From assembly GCA_030490835.1 (NCBI GenBank), contig CM059977.1:9948765-10012764 (forward strand): DNA of 64,000 nt, in the 5' to 3' direction. Shown piece after piece: positions 34,693-47,289 of this stretch (its first letter is position 1; each line of letters starts with the position of its first letter). This stretch comes from Annona cherimola. Lineage: Eukaryota > Streptophyta > Magnoliopsida > Magnoliales > Annonaceae. The position numbers and the translations under genes were made by a program. The notes below the pieces were generated by a model that was not told the DNA's origin, searched no databases, and worked only from the letters and a program-made list of their open reading frames with translations.

Positions 34693-36875
34693 AAGTGTTG
34701 TTATACTATGAAACACAAATACTCCTGTTTTTATCAATACCTACTATCCATTTTACTCATGGATATTTGTATGGCCATTGTTCTCCACTTGATAGTGGTT
34801 TTCGTTTGCAAGAAAAATAGCACAAATTGGTCATTTTACTCATTTATTACAATTCATAGTCATGACGTTGCTTTGTGATGCCGTTATAAAAATGTCGTTA
34901 TTGTGGTCTATGCATCAGTTTTGCTGGCAAGGACGATGGCCCAGCACGAGACAATGCAAAACTCAGGTACACAGCAGCGATAATTCTTCCCATAGAATTA
35001 CAGAGGGCCAGCATGATGGTTACATTGTGAAAAAAGGTTTCCAAGCTGAGTAGGTTGATTGAGAGAGTTTCATGTTATCGGGATATGCCTTGATCTAAAA
35101 GCTAAGTTAAGAGTAGACACCTTACTAAAATTCATAGTAAAATATCCGGGAACTGTCAGCATTGAAGCTACTGTCAAGAAAATAGCGATTCCTTTCTCAC
35201 CCAAGCTGTTGTCCTACCTCAATTCACGGCCCTAGTTGCAAGAGGAGCAACAAAAGTATAAGAAAAAGAAATCCGAAAAGTTATTAATCAACGCCTCACA
35301 CCGGCATAAGTCAAAGGTTGCATCGCCAAAACCCAGACAGAATTATGGGCTTGTTGGAATATGTCAATGGCAGCCACACTAATAAAATGGAATGGAACAC
35401 CGGCCACAAGTTGGATTTGGTGGCCACCAATTTGTGGATCTTTGATCAATCCTCAGTGGCAATGTGATAAATAAAACGAAAAATAGGCCCGCACGAGAAA
35501 CACAATTTTGACCATAGCATGGGAATCCATAATACTGCTTTGAACTACTACAATCATTTCAACAATTATCTATCATGGTAAATCCCAGCACTTTAGACCA
35601 CCTTTTCTTCAATAATTAAATTATAAAAGTTGAAGCCAAATCCAGACATGATTGATGGTATTAATAATCAAAAACATTGTGAAGATTAGTGTTTACTTCT
35701 GGCACTTGTTGAAGTTTGATGCGGCAGTTGCAACACCTCAAAATTCAGCATCAAAACAATAAGGAAGCAGGATATTGCCAATAATCCACATGCATATAAC
35801 AACTGAATTAGGAGCAATAACCAAGCAAATTTCAAAAAAAAAATAAAAAATTTCTTCTGCTGGTGATAAACAACACCAAAGAGAACCCAACTGTAAAAGA
35901 AATCAAATCTAGTCTTCCAAATTAGAACCTCTCCATAAAGAGAATTCACACATTCTCAGTGCTGAACAAGTAGTTGTCATGGAACTAAGCTAAAACAAGT
36001 AGTCATCATTGAACCATTCCATAAAGAAAATGCACACGTTCTCAGTTCTAGGACATAATCATCATTGAACAAAGTTAATCTATCCACGAAAGTGGTTGCT
36101 AATTCAACTGTTAAGAAAGTAAGATTATTTATTATTTCAGGAGATGTTAATGACTTGAAGAAACAACAGTAGCACCCTTTTCTAAGAGCAATTGCTCGCT
36201 ACCAGGACACCATGTCCAGCACCAAAATAGCAATCTTTGGATGAAGAAACTGTTTGTTAGTAGCAAAATAAAGAAAGATGCCTGGCCATTCTGACGCAAT
36301 GGCAACAAAGCCAGAACTTCCTTTCTCATTCTTTTTTTTTTTTTTTCCTGATTGTTTGATATTATACAATGTTACATCTGATATTACATTCAGTCACTTC
36401 CTTTCTCATTCTTTGGTACGAGAAATTTTGTTGCTAAATAATTATCTCATCAGGTGGGAAGCACTTACCACAGAGGTAGTCTTGAAAACCTCTTTCTTAG
36501 GAACCTTTTGCCAAGGTGCTTAACTAAACAAGCCCCGGGTCTATTTTCCCTAACTCTATCAATCGGTTAGGGAGATTGTTCAAATGGATCCATTTGTCTT
36601 TTTACATTTGTTGCAACTATGATTCTCATATAATACAAGATACAAAAATTCAGTTTTTTTTTTTTTTTTTTTGGTTGATGACCAATTTCTGGTTGTTTAG
36701 AATGCATTTTCATGTAAAATTCTCCTAATATAAGAAGAATGCCCCTTGAGCCCACATGCCAAAATGATGGGGCACAGCACGCTCTCTGTCTGCATTATTA
36801 TCAACTGTTGGAGTCCTATATGCCCATGCATCTCTATCAGATGTTTCCCGTTCTTATTTTTTACGTACCCAGAAA
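34693..36875. other. 3' flank and spacer, no gene seen
   Basis: The first 200 bp are probably 3' UTR of the coiled-coil gene. The rest has mixed composition but only short, motif-free frames on both strands, and two long T-runs (36330-36347 and 36653-36672). Confidence 0.5.
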
Positions 36876-37373
36876 GGGGGGATTTGCACATAGGACCCTC
36901 ATTTTACGCTTTCAACCCTTAAGTTTCATATTGGCAGCAAAAGGATTAAAGTTTTGGAAATCTATAGTTTTGGCCCCTCCACTACCGTGAAATCGTAAGT
37001 CCTAACATTGTTAAATTTTTTTTTTACTTGAAATGACCAAGATGCCCTTTATTTAGTTTTATTCAAACCTTAGATTACTTTATTTGTTTGAAATTTTTCG
37101 GGGTCATTTTTACTGATTTTTTGCTAAAAATATTATAATTTTTAAATAGAAAATATTTCAAAATGTGAAAAGGGCATTTTGGTCATTAAAGTTGAAAAAA
37201 ACAAAAGTGTCAGGGTTTCACGATAATGGAGGAATCAAAAATATACATTTTCATACTTCAAAATACATATATAAATTTTAGAAACTTCCAAGTCGTCTGC
37301 TGCAAATATGAAACTCAAAAGGTTAAAATATACAAATTTCAGAAACTTACGTAAATTTATGCAATTGCCCCTC
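36876..37373. mobile_element. Foldback MITE, about 500 bp
   Basis: Left GGGGATTTGCACATAGG and right GCAATTGCCCC are inverted partners. Internal pairs include CCCTTAAGTTTCATATTGGC against GCAAATATGAAACTCAAAAGG, and ATGACCAAGATGCCC against GGGCATTTTGGTCAT. Flanks CCAGAAAG and TCAGAAAC share six bases. No coding capacity. Confidence 0.7.
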
Positions 37374-38359
37374 TCAGAAACCAACATGGTGTTTGTCCTC
37401 CATTTACCCTCTCTTGTTAATCTGTGTTGAACAAACCCATCAACAAAATCAATCTCTACTTACCAGAGAACTCGGTTTGGCCAAGTGACCGTCAGCTACC
37501 GCAGAATTGATGGGCTAACCACCTTCAGTCTCTACCACAGAATTGATGGGCTAACCACCTTCAGTCTCTACCAAAAGCGACTGTTCACCAACAAATCTAA
37601 GTCGTCCAACATTTATTGGCGGAAGCTATGGAGTAAGAAATCAATAGGCCGTTGCTTGGCTGGGAAATGGAAAATGGATTTACGCGCGCGCGCGAGAGAG
37701 ATGTTAGTTTTGCTCACCCTGTAAATATGTAGTGGATACGCTATTACGATTAATAACTGAGGAAAAAAACAATAATTGAAAAGAAAGAAACGAGAACAGT
37801 ACCTTACTTTTTCTGGTTCAAGAAAAAAACGCCGTTTGTGCCAACAAAGCAGAAGAGATAGGGGACACATTTGTACAAGTTGTGGAGAAGGATTTTGAAA
37901 TTTGCAAATAAATAATGCAATAAAGTGCATAATCTCGGCAAAAAATCACGTTTCCACTTTCCATGCGTTTTCATATCCCCGATCATTCACACTATCCAAG
38001 GACATGCCTGCCCACAGGATCGAGATCTTCCACAATGATGATCAAGGTCAACGTCGCCAACTTAACATTAGGAATAGAACTAAATAAACGACTACTCATA
38101 TTCTGCTCACTACGAAAAAAACCTTTAACAACTATCAAGTCAAAATACAACTTGGCTACTGAATACAGCTCAAAACAAGTGAAAAAGAACAAGGGGTTAA
38201 AAAAAAACAAAAAAACAAAACGAACTAGAAAATAAATTAAAAGAAATGTTTCTCGGGCATCGAAGGTGAATGAGCAAATTTGTTAAATCATGAATGGAGT
38301 TCTAAATATTCCATCTCATCTAACGTCATTCTTTCAAATAGGAGATTGGTGGGAGGCAT
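37374..38359. other. Spacer before TFIIS (3' side), no gene seen
   Basis: Holds the 36-bp tandem pair and a CG/GA microsatellite at about 37683-37698. The part from about 38000 is probably 3' UTR and flank of the minus-strand TFIIS gene. Confidence 0.5.
37502..37573. repeat. Two tandem 36-bp units
   Basis: CAGAATTGATGGGCTAACCA starts at 37502 and at 37538; the 36-bp units are identical. They stay open in one frame (12 codons each, RIDGLTTFSLY), but no gene is evident around them. Confidence 0.9.
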
Positions 38360-41300
38360 TTAACAGAATTTCCAATGGTTATTGCAGTTTACACACGTTA
38401 CAAATGTTGTCATTGGTTCATCTGCACTCCGGGTCTGTAGTTGGTAGTACGTTGTCTTCCGCTGTCCACACCTGCCACACTTGAACTGATCGGTAGTAGC
38501 TTTGGGTGCACCTCCACGTTCACAATCAAATAAGGCTCTCTCTTTGATCTGGTTGTTCTCCTGTTTCCTTTTATCACTAGCCATCTCATCAGGTGACATG
38601 GTAACAAGCCTATCCGGTTTAACTTGCCCCAGGAGTACTTTTCTCCGTAAATCTGGGTTGTTGGAATCCTTAAGGTTGAACATGATGGACCTGTACTTGA
38701 GTTTGTGGGTGCCAGTTGATTTTCCTAACTTTTCAAACATTACAGACTCAACTGAGACAGCTACTCGTATTGGGTCACATGCATTTACCTCCTCCTCCAA
38801 ATCTTCATCAGCCTCAACAGCACATTTGGAAAAGGCCTCTGCAAGAATTTCACGGACCTTGTCACGAGTAGAATCATTGCATTTGATCATTGAGGTCAGT
38901 TTCGGCGGGCCGACAGGAACTGATGGAGGTCTCCTAGCAGCACCAGTTTTCTCTTCCTTTTGAATCTTTTCAACTCTCACATTCTCAGCCCCAGAAATCT
39001 TCTCCACATGGAGGGCACTGCCATTACTGATCTTCTCAACCTTCACAGTTTCTGCCCTTGAAACCTTCTCAGTCTGCATTGTCTCACACCTATTTCTCTT
39101 CTCAACCTTGACATATTCCAATCCTGAAGCCTTCTCTATATCCATTGCCCTGGAAGTCTGAACCTTCTCAGATTTTGCCTCTACCTTCATGGAATCTTTA
39201 CTATCAGTGTTTCCTTTTTTCTTGTCCCTAGCCACCTCATCGATGACTACTTTCTTCCAATGCTCAAGCAAATCTAAAGCCACCGCCTGTATATTTTGTC
39301 TGGGATGCTTTGTGAGACTACGAAGGGACCTCCCAACCTGGAATTTTGAAACGTCGTAAATGCAAGAGATGCAGATCAAAAACCATAAAGAAGCTTCTAA
39401 TGAAATATTCAGGCATTCAGATTTGAAAGAAGATGACCTGCACAATGAACTGTTTCCCAGACAACGATAGTTAGGACTGCAAAACTAACTCTTTTGAAAG
39501 TAGATATGCTATTCATCCAAATACTGAAAAGAAGAAAAATCATTTCCTTAGTGTAGGACAGGGTAGTCAGAACACAAAAGGGTTGCCCAGTACATAAAAG
39601 CTCCCATATACTGCACGCTCCAGATAGAAGCATCCATCTACACCTTACCCTTTTTTACAAAGAGCTGCTTCTTGCAACTTGAAACATGCACTCTGGTCGT
39701 ATAGCCATAAACCCTTACCCAAGGCCTGCCCTCAAGGGATGCACTCTGGTTGTATAGCCATAAACCCTTACCCAAGGCCTGCCCTCAAGGGTGTCCGTCC
39801 ACTCCTCAGGAGAGTTGGCATCCTATCAGTGCAGCCTTATATAATTATTAACATTCAGTTCACGCCATTATCAAACTCTAGAATCATTACAAAAAAAAAA
39901 AAAAATTTGAATCATCTTGTCTTAACTTGAAAACGGACTTTGTCGGCACTGTCCTAGATGGCATCTTTGTTAAAATGATAACATAGAATCCCGAAGAGAT
40001 TGTTAGTTTGAAGAAGTCAACATCCATCATCATCATCAGACATTTTCCGCCTATGTGAGGTTAGATGGATGGATTCTATTGTGCCATTGTTGATGGTCAT
40101 AAACTAAGTTTTCAATAATTTTTAAAGATTTTCCTATCTTGTTTAATTACTTCCATCTTCATTCTTCTAGGTCTTCCTCTCATTTTTCTAACTCTCCTAA
40201 CCAATGTCATTTCAGGTTTCTGTTTTTCCTATTACAATTGACTTCACCTTTAGTTATTTTGAATTACTTCATTTCTAATTTTGGGTGTGTTTGGCAATGT
40301 TAAAAAAAAAATCAAACTAAAATTTTTCAATCTAATACTTTTCACTCTTCATAACTATCTTATTTTTTAATTATTTTTTCACATTTTCCTATATAACTAC
40401 CTTACTTTTCAATCATTTCTACATAATTACTTATACAACTAACCTATCTATTTTAACTTTATTCTTTTTACTTCTCACCATTACCTCTATCATATCCCAT
40501 CATTTTCTTTCAATTCAACAACTTTTATATCAAAAATTTTTCATCCAAAAAGTTTTATCATTTCCTAAAGACACCCTTTATCTTTTATTGTTTTACCACT
40601 CATCCACCTTAACCTTCTCATTTCTGCTACATTCATCCTTTTTAAGAAGTCACCATGCTCAAGATATATCACACATTGAATCAGATCTGCAACATGTAGA
40701 GTAACAAGGTAAAGTATGGTAAACAATAACAATCCAGAGTTTCAGGCAAATTTTAATGTGGAAGTGGATGTCTATCATGAAGTGATTCTAGAAGTCAGTG
40801 TGTCATGCTTACGTAGATTATGTCACATTGTGATACTAAACTAACTGTTGGGGGAAGAAGAGAAAAGTCTTACCAAAGTGCAAGTGAAAATGCATAAGCA
40901 TGGCACACCATGAGAATGTGGATCTCTTTGAGCATATAGAGGATAATCACAAACTTCAACTGGCAACAATCTCCATAGTTTTAAAGCTAGGAAGATGTTC
41001 AATCAGCACAGGACTAATTATAACCTAGATATGGCTGAGGCAGGTGAAATTCATCTTAATATAGATTGACAATATTTCATCCCCCAAACTTGTGTTCAAC
41101 CCTTCAAGCCAATGGTCGCATTCTCTTGCTGGTACTTTCCTCTGTGTGCTGCTCTCGAAAGAGACCTTTACAAGGAGGCTCTCACCAGCAAAACTGACAA
41201 ACTTGTGACAGCATACATGCACCAACCAGTTATGCAGCATTTGATGTGACCTTGTAGGTGAATTGCTAACCCAGTATACAAATACCATAGCATGCTCAAA

Positions 41301-43427
41301 AATTAATGATAAGAAGTTATATACAAGTATATCGCTCAGCCATAACTACATTCCTAAGGTGTTTGTTTTTGGTTTTTGTCTCCAATTTGGTCCACTAAAG
41401 TATAGTTTAATCACACAAACCAGCAGGAGGAGGAGAAATTTAAAAAAGAAGAAGAAAGAAAGAAAGGGATCAAAACAAAGTAACTGTCATGAACAAATGC
41501 CTGCATTATCAACAAAATCCAATTACAACTAAAACAATGAAACAAGAAGATTTGGACCAAAACAGGATGAACTTACAAACTATCATGTCGTGAAAGTAAC
41601 TAAGACAGAAAGTTAGCCTATGCGGTGAGTTTAAGTAGGATTTTAGTTGCATTAAAGCCTCATAAATCTATACATTGGGTGGTGGAATAAGCCACCAAGC
41701 AATAAAATAAATCCTAGAGTTCAGGAGAAAAGTCAGGTTTTCAGGCTACTGTTTTCGCATGGAAGTGGACATTGTCCTTCCAAAGCTATTTATTTATTTT
41801 TATTTTTCTGAGACAATACTATTTATAAAATGTATGCGTAATGAGCAGGATCATAGATTACATTGAATCACAACAAATGGAAACTATGAATGATATCTTG
41901 GCAGCGGTTCCCAGATCCATTGTGGTTGGATCAGGATCGTGTTTATAACAAATATCTCAGTTTTTGTCCAGTTAATAACAAGATTTGTTTGTTTGAAAGC
42001 GATTGAGTTTACCTACCATGTTAAAAAGTATGGATCATACGCGTGGGAAGAATAATCATGGTACAATCCGCGTAGCGTTTGGGCCAGGGCATTACAGACG
42101 AGGACGGAGGAGAAAACAATTCAGATTTCTCACTGAAGACGTATTTGATAATGAGAAAAAAAAATTTTGAGGGAAATTTTTTTGAAAAAGTGAAAGAGTG
42201 ATAAAATGTAATAGAAGTGACGACTAGAGGTAAAAAAAACAAACATAAAATAAATAAGACAGTTGTATAGAAAAATGTGAAAAAATGGATTCGAATGTTA
42301 AGGTAATAGTAGAAAATTTATCATATGTAAAGGCATGTAGAAAGGGGTGGGATTTTTCTATTTTTCCATTTACAAAATGTCAAACAGACCTTGAAAGAAA
42401 TGTCAAAAGGAATAAATCATGTTCGCTCAAATCACACAACAAACAAGCTAATATCGATTTTACTACCCAAAAAGAGAGTTTCTTTCACTTACAGTTAAAT
42501 ACACCCACCACAGTCCTCTTATAATGGTCCAAAAAATCATCCTTATAAATTGGCATCACGAACACAAAAAACCCAATGAAAAACGAAGGAACTATGATGC
42601 ACAAACATCCATCCTCCTCTGTCCATTATCGTCCCACTTATCAAAGGCTTTCAACGAAAGGCAATTTATCACAGGATTGACGGCAATAGACTAAGATCAT
42701 TCCTGGAATGGTAACTAGAACTGTAAAAACATCTATCAACCAAGTTAACACTACCAGCTAAAACAACAGTCAAACTAGCAACAAATCCCAGCATGCGCAA
42801 GGCATGCATGTGAACCATGAAAAAGTATAGAGGCGCCTGCTCAAATATTAAAATTGACGCAGTGAAATTAACAACCTGAACGTGTGCTCCTGGGGTATTC
42901 TTCAAATTGTCAATTGCATTACCTCAAATAAAATATCGAAGATGCCCATACCAGCCGCTGGACTACAACTTATTTCCTTTGCGAATGAAATGGGGCAAGC
43001 CCTAGAATTAGTATCCAACAATCAAAGCCATCAGATTTCAGTGACAAAGCATTTTCGCCGTACCCTTACCCTTCTAGCTTTAAGGAGACGACAAGAAACA
43101 AATGGAAGAGGATAAAAACAAAACAAAACAAAACAAATCAATCGATACGAAAGAACGTCCCCAGATTAAAGAATTTACACAACCCTACCAAATAAATAAA
43201 TTTCGACCAGAAAGAATACGAATTCATTGGCAAAAAATCTCTCTATTCTCACTAATTTCGGCACCAACCTGCGTGGACACGAGAAGCTTCCTCGTGGTAG
43301 GAAAATCCCTCAGCTGCTTTAAGGCATCCAAGCAACGGGCTTCCTCGGCACTTCCTGATGACGACGAGGCTGCAACATCAGCCGCCTTTTTCGCGGCCTC
43401 GAATAACTCCACGAGGTCATTCTCCAT
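38360..43427 (-). CDS. TFIIS: Transcription elongation factor TFIIS
   Basis: Two exons on the minus strand: 43427-43269 (53 codons) and 39337-38360 (325 codons plus stop), giving 378 aa, the length I know for Arabidopsis TFIIS. TFIIS rescues backtracked RNA polymerase II by stimulating transcript cleavage in the nucleus. Exon 1 plus the start of exon 2 form the N-terminal LW domain (LVELFEAAKKAAD..CLDALKQLRDFP, then VGRSLRSLTKHPR). The central domain starts around KCNDSTRDKVREILAEA and includes ERALFDCERG. The C-terminal zinc ribbon has FKCGRCGQRKTTYYQLQTRS, the catalytic Asp-Glu pair in SADEP, and VTCVNCNNHWKFC. The linker holds seven 11-residue repeats. Start chosen at MENDLVELFEAA, the family's usual N-terminus; an in-frame ATG lies 19 codons upstream. 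The 3.9-kb intron carries a Tourist-like MITE. Confidence 0.96.
38966..39196 (-). repeat. Coding 33-bp repeat: seven 11-residue units in the TFIIS linker
   Basis: The encoded units are DSMKVEAKSEK, VQTSRAMDIEK, ASGLEYVKVEK, RNRCETMQTEK, VSRAETVKVEK, ISNGSALHVEK and ISGAENVRVEK, all exactly 11 residues ending in EK. They lie between the N-terminal domain and the central domain. Confidence 0.92.
39687..39791. repeat. Two tandem 53-bp units in the TFIIS intron
   Basis: TGCACTCTGGTCGTATAGCC at 39687 recurs with one change at 39740, each followed by AAACCCTTACCCAAGGCCTG. Confidence 0.9.
40283..40576. mobile_element. Tourist-like MITE in the TFIIS intron
   Basis: Starts GGGTGTGTTTGGCAATG, ends AAAGACACCC. 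The interior is of the family (ATACTTTTCACTCTTCATAA, 'ctaacctatctattttaacttt', 'atatcccatcattttc'). Flanked by TTT on both sides, a variant of the TTA duplication of this superfamily. Confidence 0.8.
42120..42400. mobile_element. Decayed Tourist-like MITE in the TFIIS intron
   Basis: GTATTTGATAATGAGAAAAA, 'aaaagtgaaagagtgataaaatgtaatagaagtga' and 'aataagacagttgtatagaaaaatgtg' follow the order of the family, ending near AATGTCAAACAGACC. Ends are eroded. Confidence 0.45.
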
Positions 43428-43854
43428 GGATAACACTGCCCGAATCTGGGAAGATATCAGTAGGAACTGCGGCTCAGAGATCAATGAGGAGAAAAAAGTA
43501 TGACAAGGAAGAGCAGTGAATCGAAACCCTGGAAATCAGCCAGAAAGAAGATCAAACCTCCAGAAACCCTAGATTGCCGGTTTCTCCGCCTCGATTAAGC
43601 CTGGAAACAATGGGATAGAACGGTGAGACTGAGTAAAAGAGCTAACGGAGGCTGATGGCGATCAAATAAAAGGGCTGAGAAGCATGATCCGTGCAATTCC
43701 AAAATCCGCAGCCATCTTTCAGCAGGTCAGAGCATCAGACCTGAATCCACGGCTCCTTATTCACGCATGCGTGGCGCACTCGGTTTGTGTGCGTGCGAAG
43801 ATGAGCAGCCAGAGATAATTTTATTTGAGTTTGTTTGGCCGGGGTAAAACTTTT

Positions 43855-44704
43855 GGGTGTGTTTGTTTATGGTAAAAAAGTGTTAACTAAAATTTTTCAA
43901 TCTAAAACTTTTCACTCTCCATAATTACTCTATTTTTTAATTATTTTTTCACATTTTTCTATACAAACTACCCTACTTTTCAATCATTTCTACACAACTA
44001 CTCATACAACTAACCTATCTATTTTAACTTTATTCTCTTTACTCCTCATCATTACTCCTATTATATCACATCACTTTCTATTGATTTGACAACTTCTACT
44101 TCAGAAACTTTTCGTCAAAAGTTTTACCTCAAACCAAACACACCCTTTGATGAAAAATTTTTGAGGTAGAAATTGTCGCATTGATAGAAAATGATGTGAT
44201 ATAATAGGAGTAATGATGAGAAGTAAAGAGAATAAAGTTAAAATAGATAAGTTAGGGTGTGTTTGGTTAGGAGTAAAAATTTTGATGAAAAGTTTTTGAA
44301 GTAGAAGTTGTCAAATTGATAGAAAATGATGTGATATAATAGGAGTAATAATGAGGAGTAAAGAGAATAAAGTTAAAATAGATAGATTAGTTGTATGGGT
44401 AGTTGTGTAGAAATGATTGAAAAGTATGGTAGTTTGTATAGGAAAATGTAAAAAAATAATTAAAAAATAGAGTAGTTATGGAGAGTGAAAAGTTTTGGAT
44501 TGAAAAGTTTTGGTTGACATTTTTTTGTGCCAAACAAACGCATCCTTAGTTGTATAGATAGTTGTGTAGAACTGATTAAAAAGTATGGTAGTTTGTACAG
44601 GAAAATGTGAAAAAATAATTAAAAAATAGAGTAGTTATGGAGAGCGAAAAGTTTTAGATTGAAAAGTTTTGGTTGACATCCTTATATCCCAAACAAACAC
44701 ACCC
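43855..44704. mobile_element. Head-to-head compound of two Tourist-like MITEs
   Basis: 43855-44145 is one copy in reverse orientation, with GGGTGTGTTTG and CAAACACACCC ends. 44146-44704 (minus the nested copy below) is a second copy in forward orientation, lacking its own left terminus and ending CCCAAACAAACACACCC. The whole unit can fold into one long hairpin of nearly 300 bp per arm. TTT lies at both outer borders. Confidence 0.75.
44255..44545. mobile_element. Tourist-like MITE nested in another, with TTA target duplication
   Basis: GGGTGTGTTTGGTTAGGAG to CCAAACAAACGCATCC, flanked by TTA (44252-44254 and 44546-44548). It interrupts the host copy at AGATAAGTTA/TTAGTTGTATAG; other family members show this site uninterrupted. 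GGGTGTGTTTGG ends plus a 3-bp TTA duplication are typical of PIF/Harbinger (Tourist) MITEs. Confidence 0.88.
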
Positions 44705-44735
44705 TTTAACGTCATTTGCAGTTCGAGATTTTTAC

Positions 44736-45727
44736 TGGCGTGCAACTTGGGCCGGGCTCAACCCGAACTCGGCCCATTGAACCTGAATTGAAACTGCGTT
44801 GACACTGCCGAACTCAAGCCTGATTTTCCATGTTCAACCCAAATCAAAATTGAAAAGAACTGAAACCTTGGTTGAACTAATCCCGAACCCAAATTATATA
44901 TAATACATATATTTTATATTTATTTTATATTCCATATAAATCTAGTTTCATTCTCTTCATATATGTTATATTTATTGTATATCATATATAAACATTATTC
45001 CTCCTTAAGTTCAATATATAATATAATATTTGTATATTTTCTTTGAGGGAAAAAAAAGTTTGGTTCACTCGTAGTTTCAAAACAAAAATGAAAATTATTT
45101 TTAAAACTTGAAATTTTTTATTTGGTGTTTTAACTTAACTACTTATATAGGATGTTATCATTTGGTCGTTTCAATATGATATTAGTAATTAGATGTTTAT
45201 TCTAATTGAAATAAATTTGTTTTAATTTATTTGACTTAATACTATGATTGTTGAATATTTTTTTATGATTGACATTATAAGGTTTTTCTTATAATTATAT
45301 ATTAATTTTTATGTATATGTTTATGATATTAATATTAAATTGCATAATAAAAAAATAATGTACCTTTTCATTTTCTAAACACAGGCTACTAGTCTACTTT
45401 TTTTTTTTGAGAAATGACTATTAGTCTACTTAATATAAAGAGAATATTTAACTGAAATTTTTCTTCTTTATATTCTTAAACACTCTTGAATTTTTGCTTA
45501 AAAATAGAAAAATATCATTTTTTTATTTTTTAATAATAGATTTAAAGTTGAATAAGTATAAGATAAATAACAAATATATATAATAATTTCAACCCGAAAT
45601 CTAACCCGAAACTCAACCCGAGCTCGAATTTTGAAAATAGGGTTAAGGTTGAAGTTGAAGTTTTAGAAATATGATTATGGTTAGGGTTGAAGCGAACTCA
45701 AGTTTTACGAGCTCAAGTTGCACCCCT
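44736..45727. mobile_element. hAT-like non-autonomous element, copy 3
   Basis: Ends TGGCGTGCAACTTGGGCC and, complemented, AGGGGTGCAACTTGAG. A perfect 8-bp duplication ATTTTTAC lies at 44728-44735 and 45728-45735. Interior as in copy 2: CCGAACTCGGCCC and CCCGAACCCAAA on the left, GGGTTA-like motifs on the right, AT-rich in the middle. Confidence 0.82.
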
Positions 45728-45747
45728 ATTTTTACCTTCTGATTGGA

Positions 45748-46232
45748 GGGAATTTGTAAAGTAAACTTTCTAATTTTGCCCTTTAGTATTTTGGACACCA
45801 AAGTTTATATATTAACATATTAGGTCATGTAAAGTTTTGACCTTTGTATTTTAAACTAAACTCTCACCTTTTGTGGTGTTAAAAAAATAATGTTAAATTT
45901 ACTTGTAATGTCAAGAATACTTTTACGTTGGTAAGAGAGAAGACACTTGTGCTTAAAAACCAACATCATCTGCGTGATGGAGCTCTACCGTTTTGAGGAG
46001 GTGATAATATTTAAGAAAATGGTACCGATATTTTGTCATGGTTATCTTGCTTTTGTCAAAGTATAACGGTACTTTTGACTTACACACGAGTTTAACGGTT
46101 TTCTTAACACCTTAAGAAGTGATAGTTTAAAATGTAAAAATAAAAAAATTCAACGGTTTAACATATTGATACGCAAATTTCGAAATCCAAAAATATCAAC
46201 ACGAATAGTTAGAAAGTTTATGACTCAAATTC
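45748..46232. mobile_element. Foldback MITE, about 485 bp
   Basis: GGGAATTTGTAAAGTAAACT on the left answers TAGAAAGTTTATGACTCAAATTCCC on the right. Further inverted pairs include TTTAAACTAAACTCTCACC against GTGATAGTTTAAAATG. No coding capacity. It starts about 20 bp from copy 3 of the hAT-like family. Confidence 0.65.
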
Positions 46233-46235
46233 CCC

Positions 46236-47280
46236 GTATTGGATAAGAAGAGTAGACACTGTTGGATTCTTACATTGATTGTTAAAAATAGGATAATTCT
46301 CAGATGAAAATTTTTGTTTTCTAAAAATGTTTTTTATTGTCAAAATAGTAATTTATTTTCTATTTTTTATACAACTTATTTTAATCTCAATACACCTTGT
46401 TTTATTCTTATCCTATCTATAACCTGGACGGCACATTATATAAAAAATAAGAAAAATAATACTACAGCAACAAGTATGACTTTGATAAATAAAGAACAGA
46501 GAGATCATGCGTAGAGTTTAAAACAAAAATTACAAAGGACAAAACGAGAAAAAAAATTCCCAACTTTGACACATTTTTTAATACAATTATCATATTCTAC
46601 AATCGTTTGTTTACATTTTTATTACAACATCAATTTCAATTTTGTTTTATTTACTCTAATCTTTGTTCCTTTTATATCACCTCATTGCTTATTTAAAAAA
46701 AAAATCAAAATTCCTCCTCTATTTTTTTTTCCTCTCTTTCCAAGTACACCCTAGAATCAAAAATGCAATTCAATCCTTACTGAAGTCCGCTTATACTAAA
46801 AAAGTATACTAAGAAAGAAAAAAGATTTATTGGGATTATGAAAAAATTGTATTAAAAATGGAAAGAATGTATTGTTATTTTTTAAAATAGGACGAATATT
46901 TTTGGGCATGAGAGATTCCATTTTATTTTAATTTTATTTTATCCTATCACAATTGGCGGTTGTTAAATTGCAAATATATAAGGATGATTCTAATTTAAAT
47001 AAATAATAATAAGCATACTTTTTTCCCATTTCTCCTCACGTGTATGCTAGATAAGTGATACAACGTTTAGGTAAAAAAATTTAGCATAAAGGTTTTTGAA
47101 TTAAGAGAAAATAAGGTGACGTGACACAAATGATAATGAAAAATAAAGAAAATAAAAATAAAATTAATATATTAGTTGCAATGATAGTTATATAGAAATG
47201 ATTAAAAGATAAGATACTTAGTTATATAGGAATATGTGAAAAATGATTAAAAAAAAAGTAATGTTGAGAGCGAAACGTTT
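46236..47280. other. AT-rich spacer with decayed MITEs
   Basis: 46270-46750 (reverse) and 47050-47280 (forward) match the Tourist-like family in order but without clean ends. No gene. Confidence 0.45.
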
Positions 47281-47289
47281 TATATTAAA

